Assembly: GCA_021442155.1 (NCBI GenBank)
Contig: CM038215.1
Coordinates: 213,460,982 to 213,524,981, forward strand
DNA length: 64,000 nt
Source: Cymbidium sinense
Lineage: Eukaryota; Streptophyta; Magnoliopsida; Asparagales; Orchidaceae
Direction: 5' to 3'
This document shows positions 48,711 through 60,329 of this stretch, piece after piece (the stretch's first letter is position 1; every line of letters starts with the position of its first letter). The translations under genes and the position numbers were made by a program. The notes beneath the pieces were generated by a model. That model was not told where the DNA came from. It saw only the letters and a list, made by a program, of their open reading frames with translations, and did no database searches.

Positions 48711-50600
48711 GGATGTTTCTTCCATCTTTGGCTACCAAATCTAAGTTATAATGTAGTAAAAAAAAAAAATGAAATGAAAATGAAATGAAATGATAAGTTA
48801 AACTTGACAACTTAAAGTCATACCCAAAGTCTTAAGTCATTTGAGATTTTATTTAGCATATGCTTAGTATGTTTTATCTTATCACCATATTTTTGGAAGT
48901 AAGTGATAGCTTATTTTAATTGCTAATTTTACCTTTAAACCTAATGGCATTACAAAACTGCCATCATTACTCTAGCATGCCAACATCCTCAATAACGCCA
49001 TCAACGCCGAAGCACCGGAGCTACCATCCGCTTTGGTATGGATTTCACTCTTGAACGAAAGTGTTGTTAGCCTCGACTTGTCAAGAAACTCTCCCGCACG
49101 CCATGTGCAAAGAATCCAAAAGGTCTGAAGTCGGACTCACGTAGGGTCACTTCAAAAGAAACAATCGCCTGAGACTGCCCCTGGAGACACCAATCATGAA
49201 GAGTTACATGAGGCCTCTTTGTCCCTCAAAATAATACAATCCACCAACAACCATTCGCGGAGATGATGTCAAGCTTCTTCATCTGAAGTGTTTTGAGGCA
49301 AAGAAAAAGAAATCTGAGTCGCATTGCTCAACACTTACGCACAAAACAAACATGAACAAGGAGTGTTCCAACCCACAATCGGTTGATAACCTTAAGTGGT
49401 TAAACGGAACAAATTTCTACCGGTCACCAAGAGCCCTGACCTCAGTTCCAGCCTCTCCCGCGAGGAAAACTATATCCGACGAGTGCATCGGTTCTCCAAG
49501 CCAAGGAGAGAGATCGATGAAAAGAAAATACCAAGGTCCCTTATCAAGGATGGGGTCGCCTCCTCCAAGGAGACCTCATCCCGAACTCCAATGCCGTGAC
49601 GCCACCTCCATGTCCCACACCTGAGACGGTGTGACACTTGGACCGCGGTCCAGAATCCACCGAAAGGTCCCTGGAAAGGTAAGATATGGAGGCCTAGGCC
49701 TCAAAAAAGAAATTGCTGTGAGCAAAGGCATGGCGTGACATCCGTGTGAATTCTGCAGATCCGCCCAAACTCAAATCTATCACGATGGGAGCCTAAAAAG
49801 AGGGCCCCAATGATAAAGAATATGGTAGACACCTTGAGAATCCTCCGGGATCCCGCCATCAATTAACTCCATCCCATCAAGAGGAGGTTAACATCAAGCC
49901 CTCTAATCAAGAAATTTTGATTCCACACTTGGAATCTAAGTTCATCGGAGACGCCGACCAAATTGTCCAAGAGGACTAAGAAGAAGAGGATAAACGATGC
50001 CAAGAAGTATATGGTGCAACAAGTCTGAGCCATCCGGTGCCAATATCAACCTAAAGGCAGCAACAAGCATTCTCTCCCTCAACAAGAACAACAAAATGTT
50101 CAAATGAGGAAGCATCCTCGAAGTCTCGTGAGAGGAACAACAAGAAGAAGAAGAAAGGAAGAAAATCCCACCTTCGATACTACACTTTCGCGTAAGCAGA
50201 CAAATTCGATGAAAGCCAAAGATAAAGAAATCGCCAATATGAAAATGAGCTAAATGATGATGTGATGATGCAATGATGCAAATGCAGAATATCACAGTGT
50301 GTCCAACACCCCCCCCAAATAATCATCAAGCCTCCAAAGAATGCCAACATGACAATCCTCCAATAAATTTGATCTCACATGCTTCAAGGGTCCAAATTGA
50401 GCCCGAGGATTGAAATAAATGAGTCATAACAACCCGCTTCTCGTAATATACAAACTACCCGTGCGCCTCTCAACTTGATATTATCTTGAATGAGAAGATC
50501 AAGATAAATAAGGCGTAAAAATTGGTGAGCAAAGGTCGCCCATATCCCGGAGTATGATCAAATTCCATATCCCAAAGGGATATTCAATGCCAAAGTTCAA
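48711..50600 (+). other. Leader between 5' LTR and gag of the giant element
   Basis: About 1.9 kb with no domain I recognise. Ogre elements often carry an extra open frame ahead of gag, and this is where it would be. Open frames exist at 49,352-49,624 (rich in Ser, Pro and Arg) and on the opposite strand at 49,942-50,295, but neither is supported by homology that I can see. Purine-rich GAAGAAGAAG runs occur near 50,140. Confidence 0.5.
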
Positions 50601-51700
50601 TCTATTCGACTAAATGGTAATCCCAAGCAAAGATCTAGCCCAATTCAAAGCATCCGCAACACAGGGGGTAATGATGCATTATTATTCCACCAATTCGCTT
50701 AACTTTGACCGCTTTCGAATGGTATTTATCAAATGACTCAAGACTTTGCCAACTTGAAAACATGTTCGTTAAAAGGTTCCAATAAAAAAAGACAACATTG
50801 CCGATCTCGCCTTGAGAAGAGGAAGAAAGACGAATCTGACGATATACACGCTAAAATATGAGTATGAAATGTGAACAACAATGGGAAGAGCATGCAATCC
50901 AACCATCGATGGGCAACATCGATGATAAGATGGCGCCTTTATCTTTGCATGGCTTCACTACCACATTTCAAGAGCTACTGATAGGGTGGCTAAATTTGAG
51001 AAATTAAATTTATCCGCTCATGGCCAAAGAAGATAAATTCAAAAGAGCAAAAGCTCTGACTCCAAAGAAAGGTGAAACGATTTCACCTCATACAAGAAGG
51101 ATAGTAAGCTGCTTTATAACGTAAAAGAAAGGCTACCTGCCTATCAAGAAAACCAACGCCATTCAATCTCGCTTCCACAACCCAAGCTCATACTTGAGGT
51201 AATGATACCTCGAGGTCGCTGAAGGCGAGCCACCAAAGCAAACAAAAGGAGTTAATGACAATGGCCCCACCCTAAAAGAAAAGTCAACAAAGAGTATTCT
51301 TTAAGAGGAAAGTGTGGCCAAATTGTTTAAACATGCACTCAAAGTAGTCCAACTACCGTGAGTGTAAAAGACCAAGAGGTCGACAAGCAGATAATCCTAA
51401 CTATTGCCCATATCACGGTGGCCTACCATCCCGTTGAAGATTGCTATATTCAAAGATTGGCAGAGAAAATATAGAAATGGAGAATTCACATTGTCTGACG
51501 GTATTGCGCGTCCAAGAAAGAAGAATCCAAAAGTAATCACCTCATCTCCAAGACTATCAAGCAATGATAAAGGCAAAGAGAAGTCGGTCGATGATGAAGG
51601 ATGTGCCGCAGCCTCTAAAAAAGATCAGAAAATGTTAAAGCAATTGAAGCATGCCTGTGTATTCAAGAAATCACCACTTGAGCTGCATTGAAGCGAGACA
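50600..51700 (+). pseudogene. Gag of the giant element (broken)
   Basis: Gag forms the particle that packages element RNA. A retrotransposon Gag core is readable at about 50,680-50,830: EWYLSNDS-like words, then CQLENMFVKRFQ. Further on, frames shifted by single bases give NYCPYHGG, HPVEDCYI and FKDWQRKYRNGEFTLSDG at about 51,390-51,500, the Cys-His segment with the 'HP(V/T)xxC' pattern typical of Tat/Ogre Gag. A basic, Lys-rich tail follows to 51,691. Frameshifts separate every segment. Confidence 0.75.
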
Positions 51701-52389
51701 AAACCTAAGCTGGGAAGGCTAGTTCATCTCATAAAAGATAGCCTAGCCAAATACCGCAAGGGAAGGCTAAGAAACCCGCCAATAAATAAAAGAAAGAAGA
51801 AGATGCAAAATGTTACCACTATTGATGGTAATTATGGTAACGAAGATCATCAATAATATGGAAGATTATGTCAATCAAGAGCGACCTATCAGCTTGCGAA
51901 TTCATTACAAATCTTGGATCATGAAGAAGCGGGGGAAGATCTTGAAGAACTTCCTTGAGTGCTTGATGATGCATGAAGTTGATAGACTTAGAGGAACTCA
52001 TTTCCCGGATGAAGATGAACGAGCTCACCATATCAACAAACATAAAAAAATATAAAGAGCGGTGATTACGAATCTTAGTCATCGTTAGATGGCGAGGAAT
52101 CTTTGAAAGCTGAGTCATCGAAGATTGGATGCAAATGAAGTAACTTCAATCAGTTGAGAAGTGGTGAGTCTTCATCCCAAGAGGAAAGAGCCAATGAATA
52201 AAGATAAAGGAAAAGAAATTGAAATCAATGAAAAAGTTATCCCAGGATTCAAATAAGAAGCCTTCATCAAAGGGATCGACAATATTCTATCCCATCTAAG
52301 GAAAATTCGCGACTTAGTGTATCTGAAGCAATGTCGAGAAGATCTCGTAATACACCTTAGTGAAGCTCTCGAAGCGGAAAATTGAAGCA

Positions 52390-52860
52390 TATTTGAGCAT
52401 TTGGGAGCATGTTCAGAGCCTCCAAGTCACATTTTGAGAAGATGATCAATGCTGGGTGCGAGCATACTATATTACGGTGAAAGTGATGAAATTATAATCT
52501 GCGGATCTTAATTGATCCGGTTCCTCAAATGAATCTTATGAACTTGAGAACTCTTAGATGGTATCTCAGATGTACAACATCAGGGCGAGATAAAGTCATG
52601 GTTCAAGGTTTCAATGAAGGGGGAGAAAACTATCGGGTCATTAGGTCCTTCCTCTTAAATTTGGAGACCTCACGAAGCTAAATTTCATGTGATCGATCAG
52701 ATACTTCATTGAGCCATACAGGTGGACCATGGCTTCATAAGTATGGCATTGTCCCATCACATTGCATCAATGTATGAAAATACAAAGGATGGAGAAGAAT
52801 GCCAAATTGTGGGTGACATGCAACCTTTTGCGGTGCATGAAATGAAGATTTATCAAGATG
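52390..52860 (+). pseudogene. Aspartic protease region of the giant element (broken)
   Basis: The protease releases mature proteins from the polyprotein. Readable pieces are TTSGRDKVMVQGFNEGG (about 52,567-52,620), then EAKFHVIDQ and, after lost bases, SHHIASMYENTKDGEECQIV with GDMQPFAVHEMKIYQDA ending near 52,862. This follows the Tat/Ogre pattern: a flap, the F-x-V-(I/M)-D strand, a GRPWIH-type loop (deleted here) and a VPSxLHQ-type helix (decayed). The catalytic DSG-type motif is not visible, so the gene is dead as written. Confidence 0.65.
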
Positions 52861-53859
52861 CATTATTTCCTTAGAGGAATCAAAATAACAAAACAACAAT
52901 CTGCATCTACTTCAAAACCCATAAAGAACAAGTTAAGAAGAAGGGAAGATAAAATGAATAAAGGAAAAGAGGTTGTTCCAAATATTCCAGGGATATAAAA
53001 AAATCAAAATCAATAACTTGTCCCTCATCCCAGTGATCTTGAAGAAAGAAGATGAATGTGTTTCTAAATCAAAGGTCGCATGACTCTTGAGTAAAAGCTC
53101 GGAAGAACATTTTGACTCGATTATGAGTTGAATCGCTTTTGAAGGTAGGGTCTGCACTACTTTAAAACAATCATAGATCCATCAGTGACTCGTAGTCACT
53201 CCATTCCTCCCAACATTTTAAAGAAATCACCCTAGAAACTCACAAAGTCGAGGCGGTGACCAACATGTACCTCCTCTCCACGGAAAGCCGGGCGGGAAGC
53301 TGTTTTATAAATCAGGGGTGTCGAAGAAGATCTGATTGGGTAATGCATTATCGAAGAAGAAGAAGCTATGCCACAAGGATACCAAAATATTACTCTCAAG
53401 ATGCAAAATCTAATGCCAAACATGGGGTCAGTTGGGCGAGTAAGCAAGGGTAAGCTCTTTGAAATGATGTGGTACCCAAAGGTTCTCAAACCATTGGTAA
53501 GAGAAATAAACACACTAAAGGCCTTGGTTTCATCAAAATGAGTCCACGAGGAATATACATTCTGTATGCGGGGAATAGAAGTTGAGAGTGATGATGAGGG
53601 AGAATTTCATTCTTAATGTCACAAATAATGAAGAAGTAGAAGCAGCTGAAGAGCTTGAAGATGGTGGGGAGGCATTCTTATGGATGAACAAAGAAATTAA
53701 TTTGGGAGGCGAGGAGGATCGCCTAGCGTTCATCGGTGCTCTACTTCACGAAGATAAAGTGGAAGAATTAAAAACTTGCTGTGAATTCGGGGCTTTGCTT
53801 GGACATATCTTTGAAATGCAGGGCTTATCCCACGATATAGCGGTTAATTAGCGGATATC

Positions 53860-54790
53860 ACCCGGTCAAGCAAACTCTGGCGAATGAATGGAGGTTGAAG
53901 ACGTAATTCGAGAAACCAAAGCTCATTGAAGGCTGGTTTTATTAGAAGAAAAATCTGGGGATAGCTAATATTGTCCCAGTGAAAAGAAGAATGGTCATTA
54001 TATCGTATGACTTGAGGATTTAAACAAAGCATGTCAAGGATGACTTTCACTTCTGTATCGGTTAGTGGATAACACTTCAAACCACATGTTCTCATTTATG
54101 GATGGATCGTCGAGTTACAATCAAATCAAGATGGCTCACGAAGATGAAAGCATACCTCATTGGGGCGCCAATTGGCATATATTCTACCATGCCCGGCGAA
54201 GAATCTTTGGGGCTACATACGAAAGTATGAGAATCTTTGGCGAGTTGATTCATCAAAAGTAGAGTCTTATGTTGATGACCTCGTTGTCAAGAGTATAGAT
54301 CATGAATCATCTCGATGATTTAAGGATCGTCTTTGAAAGAATCGAGAAAATATGATCTCAAGATGAATCCTCTGTCGCCGTCTCTTGGAAAGTTCCTTGG
54401 ATATGTTGTGCGGAGTGGAGATTGAAATCGATCCCAACAAAATCAAAGCGATTGTCGAAATGCCTAGTCTTGTCAACTTCCTCCATGAGGACATCTAGCA
54501 TTCATTAGAAGATTTATATCAAATCTGCGAGGTCTCGACCCTTTGCAAAATTAATGAAGAAAGATACTCCTTTCAAGTGGGACGAAGAATGTCGAGGCGC
54601 GGGTATCAAGAAATATCTGTTGAACCCATTCTTGCGACAATCCCGGAAAGCCTCTCATCTTGTACCACCTTGGAGGAATCTCACAGGTGCTTTGTTGGCC
54701 GACATAATGAGGAAGGAAGGAGAATGCTATCTTATATTAGTCGAAGACTAATAGGAAGCGGAAGCGTTATTCTCAATTGAAGCATTGTTT
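53860..54790 (+). pseudogene. Reverse transcriptase of the giant element (broken)
   Basis: Copies element RNA into DNA. Pieces in order are HPVKQTLANEWRL, IANIVPVKRRNG with LEDLNKAC (53,868-54,035), LVDNTSNHMFSFMDGSSSYN and QIKMAHEDES (54,062-54,150; FMDG is the palm motif A region), and the catalytic YVDDLVVKS at 54,268-54,294. FKWDEECRGA (54,571-54,600) and EEGRRMLSYISRRLIG (54,708-54,756) follow, leading into RNase H. Each piece is well preserved, but frameshifts fall between them. Confidence 0.85.
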
Positions 54791-54799
54791 GGCGTTAAT

Positions 54800-55450
54800 T
54801 TTTCTTTGCCCAAAACTACGTCATTACATCTTATCTCATAAAATTACCTTATCTCAGGATCGATCGTTGAAGTTCTTGATAGACCAGCGTTGACGGGTCA
54901 GCACGATGGGTCCTTCTGCTGATTTGATATTACATATGTTTGAGCGGTGAAGGGGCAAATTACAGCGATTTTCTTCTTGCATCATCCCTTCATTCTTAAG
55001 ATGATCTTCACGATGAGCAAATCATGCATATATGAAAAGAAAAGCAACAAATGTGGAATTGTATTTTGATGGAGCTTAGTCCATTAGATACACTCAACCC
55101 TCAAATCTCCCAAAGGCTCAGGTATCGGTCTCATCTTGATCACACGAAGGTGGCATCTTGAGACATTCTTATAAATTAACTCAATACGAACAACAACGGC
55201 GAGAATATGAAGCGTTGGTGGCGAGGTTTAGAAGCCATTTCCATGAGAATTTGCAAATTTATGGCGATTCTCAACTTCGTCATTAATCAGTGTTGATTTA
55301 CAAAATCAAGCGAATTGGCTACTTATCACAAGCGAGTTCTCGAGCTTATGAAGCAAATTCAAATGTCATTATGACTCGAGTCTCAGGAGGAATAGCAGCG
55401 GTAAATTTAAAAAAAATGGCAGTATGGATGGCGGCGATTACATACTAATT
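54800..55450 (+). pseudogene. Two RNase H regions of the giant element (broken)
   Basis: The first RNase H tail (words like SLKFLIDQPALTG) is at about 54,860-54,900. A second begins with ELYFDGA at 55,059-55,076, followed by AQVSVSS and LRHSYKLTQYE near 55,170, REYEALVA at 55,203-55,226 and IYGDSQL at 55,258-55,278. A second, archaeal-type RNase H before integrase is a recognised mark of the Tat/Ogre clade. DG, E and DS residues of the active site remain visible in their pieces. Confidence 0.75.
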
Positions 55451-55689
55451 AGTGTGCACTCGTCGAGTCTAGAGCCGATAAGTTTAAGATCCCATTTGGA
55501 AGAGGGGTCATCAACTCAATCGGCGAGTGTCGACTCATGTTGCTCCTTACACTCACTTCAAATTATTCTCCAAAGTCAAGACAAGAGCCATTCAGGATGA
55601 AAGCCTCAACGAGGAAGTCTTAAAACCACATGAAATCTTATAGTAGAAGAAGGAAGGCGGAGCGACCCTTACTTCTTGAGGAAGGCAAA

Positions 55690-56790
55690 TTGCCAAATAA
55701 TAAGTCGATACCTGACTTGAGAAAAGGCTTATTATATGCTTATGTTGGCAATACTACGTATCGTAGATCCTTGAGCAGATATTGCGATGTTTGGGAATAG
55801 AAGAAGAACAAAGTAATTGTTGAAATCCATCAGGACTTTGTGGTGCACACCAATCAGTCTAAAATGGCTTTCAAAATTAAAAGAATTGGATACTATTGGC
55901 CGTACATGGTAAAAGATTGTATCAATCATGCGAGATGCCATGAATGCCAGGTCCATGGTAACATAATTCATCAGCCTCCAAATCTGTTGCATCCAACGGT
56001 AGCATCTTGGCCGTTTGAGTGTTGGGGGACAGATGTAATTGGACCAATTGATCCATCATCGGTAGTCGGCTTCATCTTAGCGACTTCTCAAGTAGAATTT
56101 GCGCCATTTAAAGTTCTTTGAACAAGTGGTAACTTCTTTACCTGATATTGTTTATAGATTTGGTGTACGCGAATCATTTGAACATAATTGACCTTCAAAA
56201 CTAAAGTTTATAAATTTCTTGGCATAAGATTGATTGGCGATATTCGTCAATTTATAATCAGAGCAAATGGCGAGGCATTTAATAAAACTAGTCAATTGCT
56301 TAGAAAAATTCTCGAAATAAAGGGAGTGGCATACCAAACTTGTGGAAGCGTTATGGGCTTCTGGTACCACTTACAAAACTCTACAAAGTCTACCCCACAT
56401 ACTTAGTGTTTGGGTGAAGCGATTTTGCCACTTTCGAAGTTGAACTACCCGCTCAGGTAGCCATTCAACAAAATCTTACCCAAGATGAGAATGCTCGTCT
56501 ACGGATGGAAGAAGCTTGATGAGGTGGGGCTCAGCTCAAACAAAATCTAGAAGTTTATCGGCGAGATGTCAGCATTGATCATCTGATGCGTCCCGAGCTT
56601 TTCGGAAGGAGAATTGGTCACAGTGTTGAAGAAGACCAATCATCCTCATGAGAATTGGCGGTAAATTTGAACTAATTGGGAAGGACCTTTTGTTATTGAA
56701 AAGGTATATGGAGAACTATCGACTCGTTGACTTCAAGGTGAAAACCGTCATGATCAGCGGTCGGCATTTAAAGAAATATTACACATGAAA
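55690..56790 (+). pseudogene. Integrase of the giant element (broken)
   Basis: Inserts element DNA into the chromosome. A clean stretch at 55,840-56,072 carries HTNQSKMAFKIKRIGYYWPY, the CHEC zinc-binding pair (55,936-55,947), WPFECWGTDVIGPID with the first catalytic Asp at 56,032-56,034. Later pieces are FILAT, YKFLGIRL, GEAFNKTSQLLRKILE (56,267-56,314) and, near the end, RHLKKYY at about 56,762-56,782 before a stop. Those are the normal integrase C-terminal words of this clade. Internal deletions remove the second Asp region. Confidence 0.85.
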
Positions 56791-57130
56791 GTGTGATTGG
56801 ACAAATCTGCATTTGAAAATCTTTATTGTCAAACACTTATGAAAATTTTCATTGGAAATTCTCTTGTAACACAAGAATGCATTTTCAAAATAAAATAAAA
56901 ATCCCCCTGTTAGACAGGGGCATTTTTTTTAAAGTTTTATAGTAAAGTATCGGGCATTCCTGGTAAGACAGGGGGGCCTTTCTTTCTCTTTGGGTTGACA
57001 TCGTCTTTAATCGAGATCACATGCATACTCAATTATGTATTCAAATTCTCAAATTTAAAAGTCTTCTTGACGAAAGAAGAAAATTTTCAAGTGCAAACTT
57101 CAACAAACCAAGTTGGATAGGACATTTTCA
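56791..57130 (+). other. Start of 3' untranslated zone, with a perfect hairpin and T run
   Basis: CCCCTGTTAGACAGGGG (7-bp stem, TAG loop) at about 56,912-56,928 is followed by CATTTTTTTT. A second, imperfect copy, GGTAAGACAGGGGGGCC, lies near 56,961-56,978. No coding sequence seen. Confidence 0.75.
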
Positions 57131-57154
57131 TCCCACTTCAAATCTAAAGGCTCG

Positions 57155-57430
57155 AGTTGGTGTATAAGGTCGGACTCAACCGCCCAATCTGGTCGGTGAC
57201 AGTGCGCTTGCTCCATACAAAGGCGTAGTAAGAGATCCCCATCTCGTTAGCAGAGGATAAAATCCTTCATCAATTGCTGTCCACTCAGTAGGTGTATAAG
57301 GTGGATTCAAACCAAAATATGGTAGAGTTGGTGGTCACTTACTCAACCGCATCAAAGTAGTAAGGGATCCTCTACTTGTTAGTTCAAAGACAAGAGCATC
57401 CAAATCTCTCCAACTTGGTGAGTTCAAGTG
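57155..57430 (+). repeat. Tandem repeat of about 133 bp in the 3' zone
   Basis: GGTGTATAAGGT starts units at 57,159 and 57,292. Each unit continues with GGACTCAAACC-like, GGTCGGTGACA-like, AAAGTAGTAAGAGATCC-like and CTCGTTAG-like blocks. A third partial unit begins near 57,416. Confidence 0.7.
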
Positions 57431-57869
57431 ACGGGCGGGAAATTATCACTATTGGTGGTAGGTCATCTTTCAAAATTCTGACAAACAAAGATATCCTTTA
57501 CCGAGAAAGAGTTTGGAATCAAATCAAATGTAAAATCTCAACTCCTTGATAAGTCTATCAGCGAAAGCAAAGGCAGAAGGAAATTCTTCTTCATAAGTCG
57601 ATCAAAAAGCGAGAGGGCCAGAAGAAGATCCCAATGTTAGTATAAAGCTAAATCTTTGAACTAAGGAGTTTTGTCATCGATATATACATGTGCAAAGCAG
57701 TGATGACTCTTTGCCATTGATCCACACAACCTGGCTCAGAATTTCGACATTTATCCTTCAATAAAATAAGCGGAAGGTAATTCGTGTCGCTGACAAATCT
57801 CAAGATAATTGACTTTCTCCATCAAATCCATCGAGGCATGAAGCGGGGATAAAGGAGGCCTGAATCACA

Positions 57870-58245
57870 ATCGAGATGAAATCTTCAAGTCACACAAAGC
57901 CAGGGGCCAGAAGACATTTCATCATCAGCCATCTGTCAGGCAAAGCGGCGGAGGAAAATACAAATCCCAAAGTTGAGATGAAATCTTGACAAGTCGTCAA
58001 AACAGCATGGGGCGAAGACATTTAGTCATAAAGTCAGCAAAAGCGACGGGGAGAGAATTACTCAGCTCACAAGTTGAGGCGAAGCCGGCAGGAGGAAAAA
58101 CAAATCCAGTTGAGATGAAATCTTCAACAAGTCCACAAAGCCATGGATGAAGATGTTCTCATTCAACAAATCATCATCCTGCACAAGCGGGCGGAGGAGA
58201 AATATAAATTTCAAACTCGGAGGAAGTTTTCAACGTCAGAAAACA
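57870..58245 (+). repeat. Tandem repeat of about 100-136 bp in the 3' zone
   Basis: GTTGAGATGAAATCTTCAA recurs near 57,874, 57,975, 58,111 and, decayed, near 58,215. Each is followed by a GTC(A/C)ACAAAGCCA block and an AAGACATTT/AAGATGTT block, then GGCGGAGGA(A/G)AA and TACAAAT. The 73-codon open frame at 58,143-58,364 runs over its last unit and is probably chance. Confidence 0.75.
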
Positions 58246-60329
58246 AAATCAGGAAAGACATTCCAAATTCTTTGGACATGGATGATGACAAGTTAAATCT
58301 CCCTCCATCAAGCACTTGGACTAATGACAACAAATCTTCAGCAGCTATTGCGGTTGAGCGATGAAATCTGTGCACAGCAGAGTTATACCCACTTTTATCA
58401 AGGCGATTAGGTATCAGTTGTAGAAACTACAACTTAAGCGTGACATCAAGCAAATCTCTTGGAGATCCATAAGTTCACTAGTGTACAAAACACGGTCAGC
58501 TCATGCGCACCATGTTTGTTGGGGGACCTATATTATTTAAAATTAAATAAATGATATAGAGGTTAAATCCCATCGCGATCGAAATTAATTAAATTCGATT
58601 TGATTAAAAAAATGTCGTCGTAATTAATTAAATGTCAATCAATTAAAGATCGATCAATTAAAATTAAAATTATTTTTAATGAAATTATCGCATAAATTAA
58701 GTCGAAGCGGCGATAAACGCGACCCGTTTGCAAAATTGATCGTCGTCGTCAGCGAAGCGTCACATCAAGCGACACCTTAGAGATCCATTCGGCAAAATGT
58801 GCGAATGATTCGAATCGGCGCGCAAATTTAAACTAATTTCATCAGCCGTCGGCGTTGTTAACGATCCTCCGCGAAATTGATCAGTTCGTTACGGCCAAAA
58901 CAAATTGACGTATTCGGGTTTATTGTAAATTAATATCACATAAAATAATATTAAATTATAATTAAAGGGACTAATGGTTGTTTAATCAACTTTAATACTC
59001 ACCCTATTCGTTGCCCGTCGAAAAGAGTCTCAAAGAGCGAGCGTTGACTCATTTTTCGATCCCTCATCTCGACTCCCTCTCTCGTTCTCTGCTTGCTTTC
59101 CTGCTCTCTCGGCTAAAGCCGCATTCTCTCTCTGTTCGTTCTGCTCTCTTCTCGGCTCTGGAGCCACGGACACTCCTTCCTCTCACGACATTTCCTCTCG
59201 TTCTCTGTTCGGTTTCCCTTCTTTGCGACCTCCTCGTTGCTCTCGGCATTTCTCCCTTCGTTTCTGCTCCCTAGAAGACTTCTTTTTCTCTCTCGCCGTC
59301 CATCCGCAGTGAGAACGAGCAGAATCGAGCCTAGCCAGAATCCCTGCATGGCCGAAACCCTTTTCTCCTTTCCTCTTAGCATTGAAGCTCAGTTGTTTCT
59401 CTCCTAAGCTTATCTATGCATTTGAGTTTCTTTGGAAGTTAGGGTTTTCTATTCTTATATCTTATGCTTGGGATTATGCTAAAGTTTCTTTCTGGTTGGG
59501 ATGATGTATGGCCAAATCTCATTTCTTATCCATTCAGTTTTGTGATGCTTAGCTTACTAAAATAATTTGGGATGATGTATGGCCCAAATATTGTGTTGTT
59601 TGCTTTTTTTTTTTATGGATATATGTGTTTCCTTTTGAAAATTTTCTAGGTATGTAAGCAGAAATTTATGCAAATATTTCTTACAAGGATAAAACTTGCT
59701 GAAATTTCTTTTATCTAGAAGAAATTGCTTTATTTTACTAGTAAGTGGTTGGTGCTTTTTGAAATTATCTTTATCAAGGGATAAAATTCTTTGAAATTAT
59801 TTTCTTAAAATCCATTGATTGGCTTTTAAAGGGATAATGCATCAAATATTTTTTAGAGAAATTTCGATTTTAATGTGTATGATACATCTTCATTTTATGA
59901 AGGGAAAACTATTAATTTGTTGTTTAGAGGCATAAGCATCTGAAATTATTTTTGTGAAAAGAGAAAACTATTATTTTGTTGTCAGAGGCTGAAGCTTTCT
60001 TTGAATATTTTCCTAGAATCTTTTATTTAATGGGTAAATACTTCTTGAAAATATTTTCCTGAATCAATCATTTTGTTATTTGATGAATATAAGCTTAAAA
60101 CTTTCTTATCTAGGGAGAAATCAATTAAACTGTGTTTGATGAGATATGATCTTCTCCTTGAATTTCGCTTACTTTGCTTATTTTATTTTATGAAGATGTA
60201 TATATATATGCCTTTTCATATGCAAGTTGAAATTTGAAATTAGAAAGGATTTGGTTATCACTCATTATCATGAGTTTAAATTCTTGCATACTTGCATATG
60301 TGATATCATGAAATCTTATCTTATCAAAG

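Noticed and set aside
53232..53513. Short - strand frames over the pol region at 51.8-54.5 kb
   Set aside because: They are complements of the + strand polyprotein of the giant element.
56912..56940. Bacterial rho-independent terminator
   Set aside because: The hairpin and T run have the right shape, but the setting is a plant retrotransposon, where such terminators do not operate.
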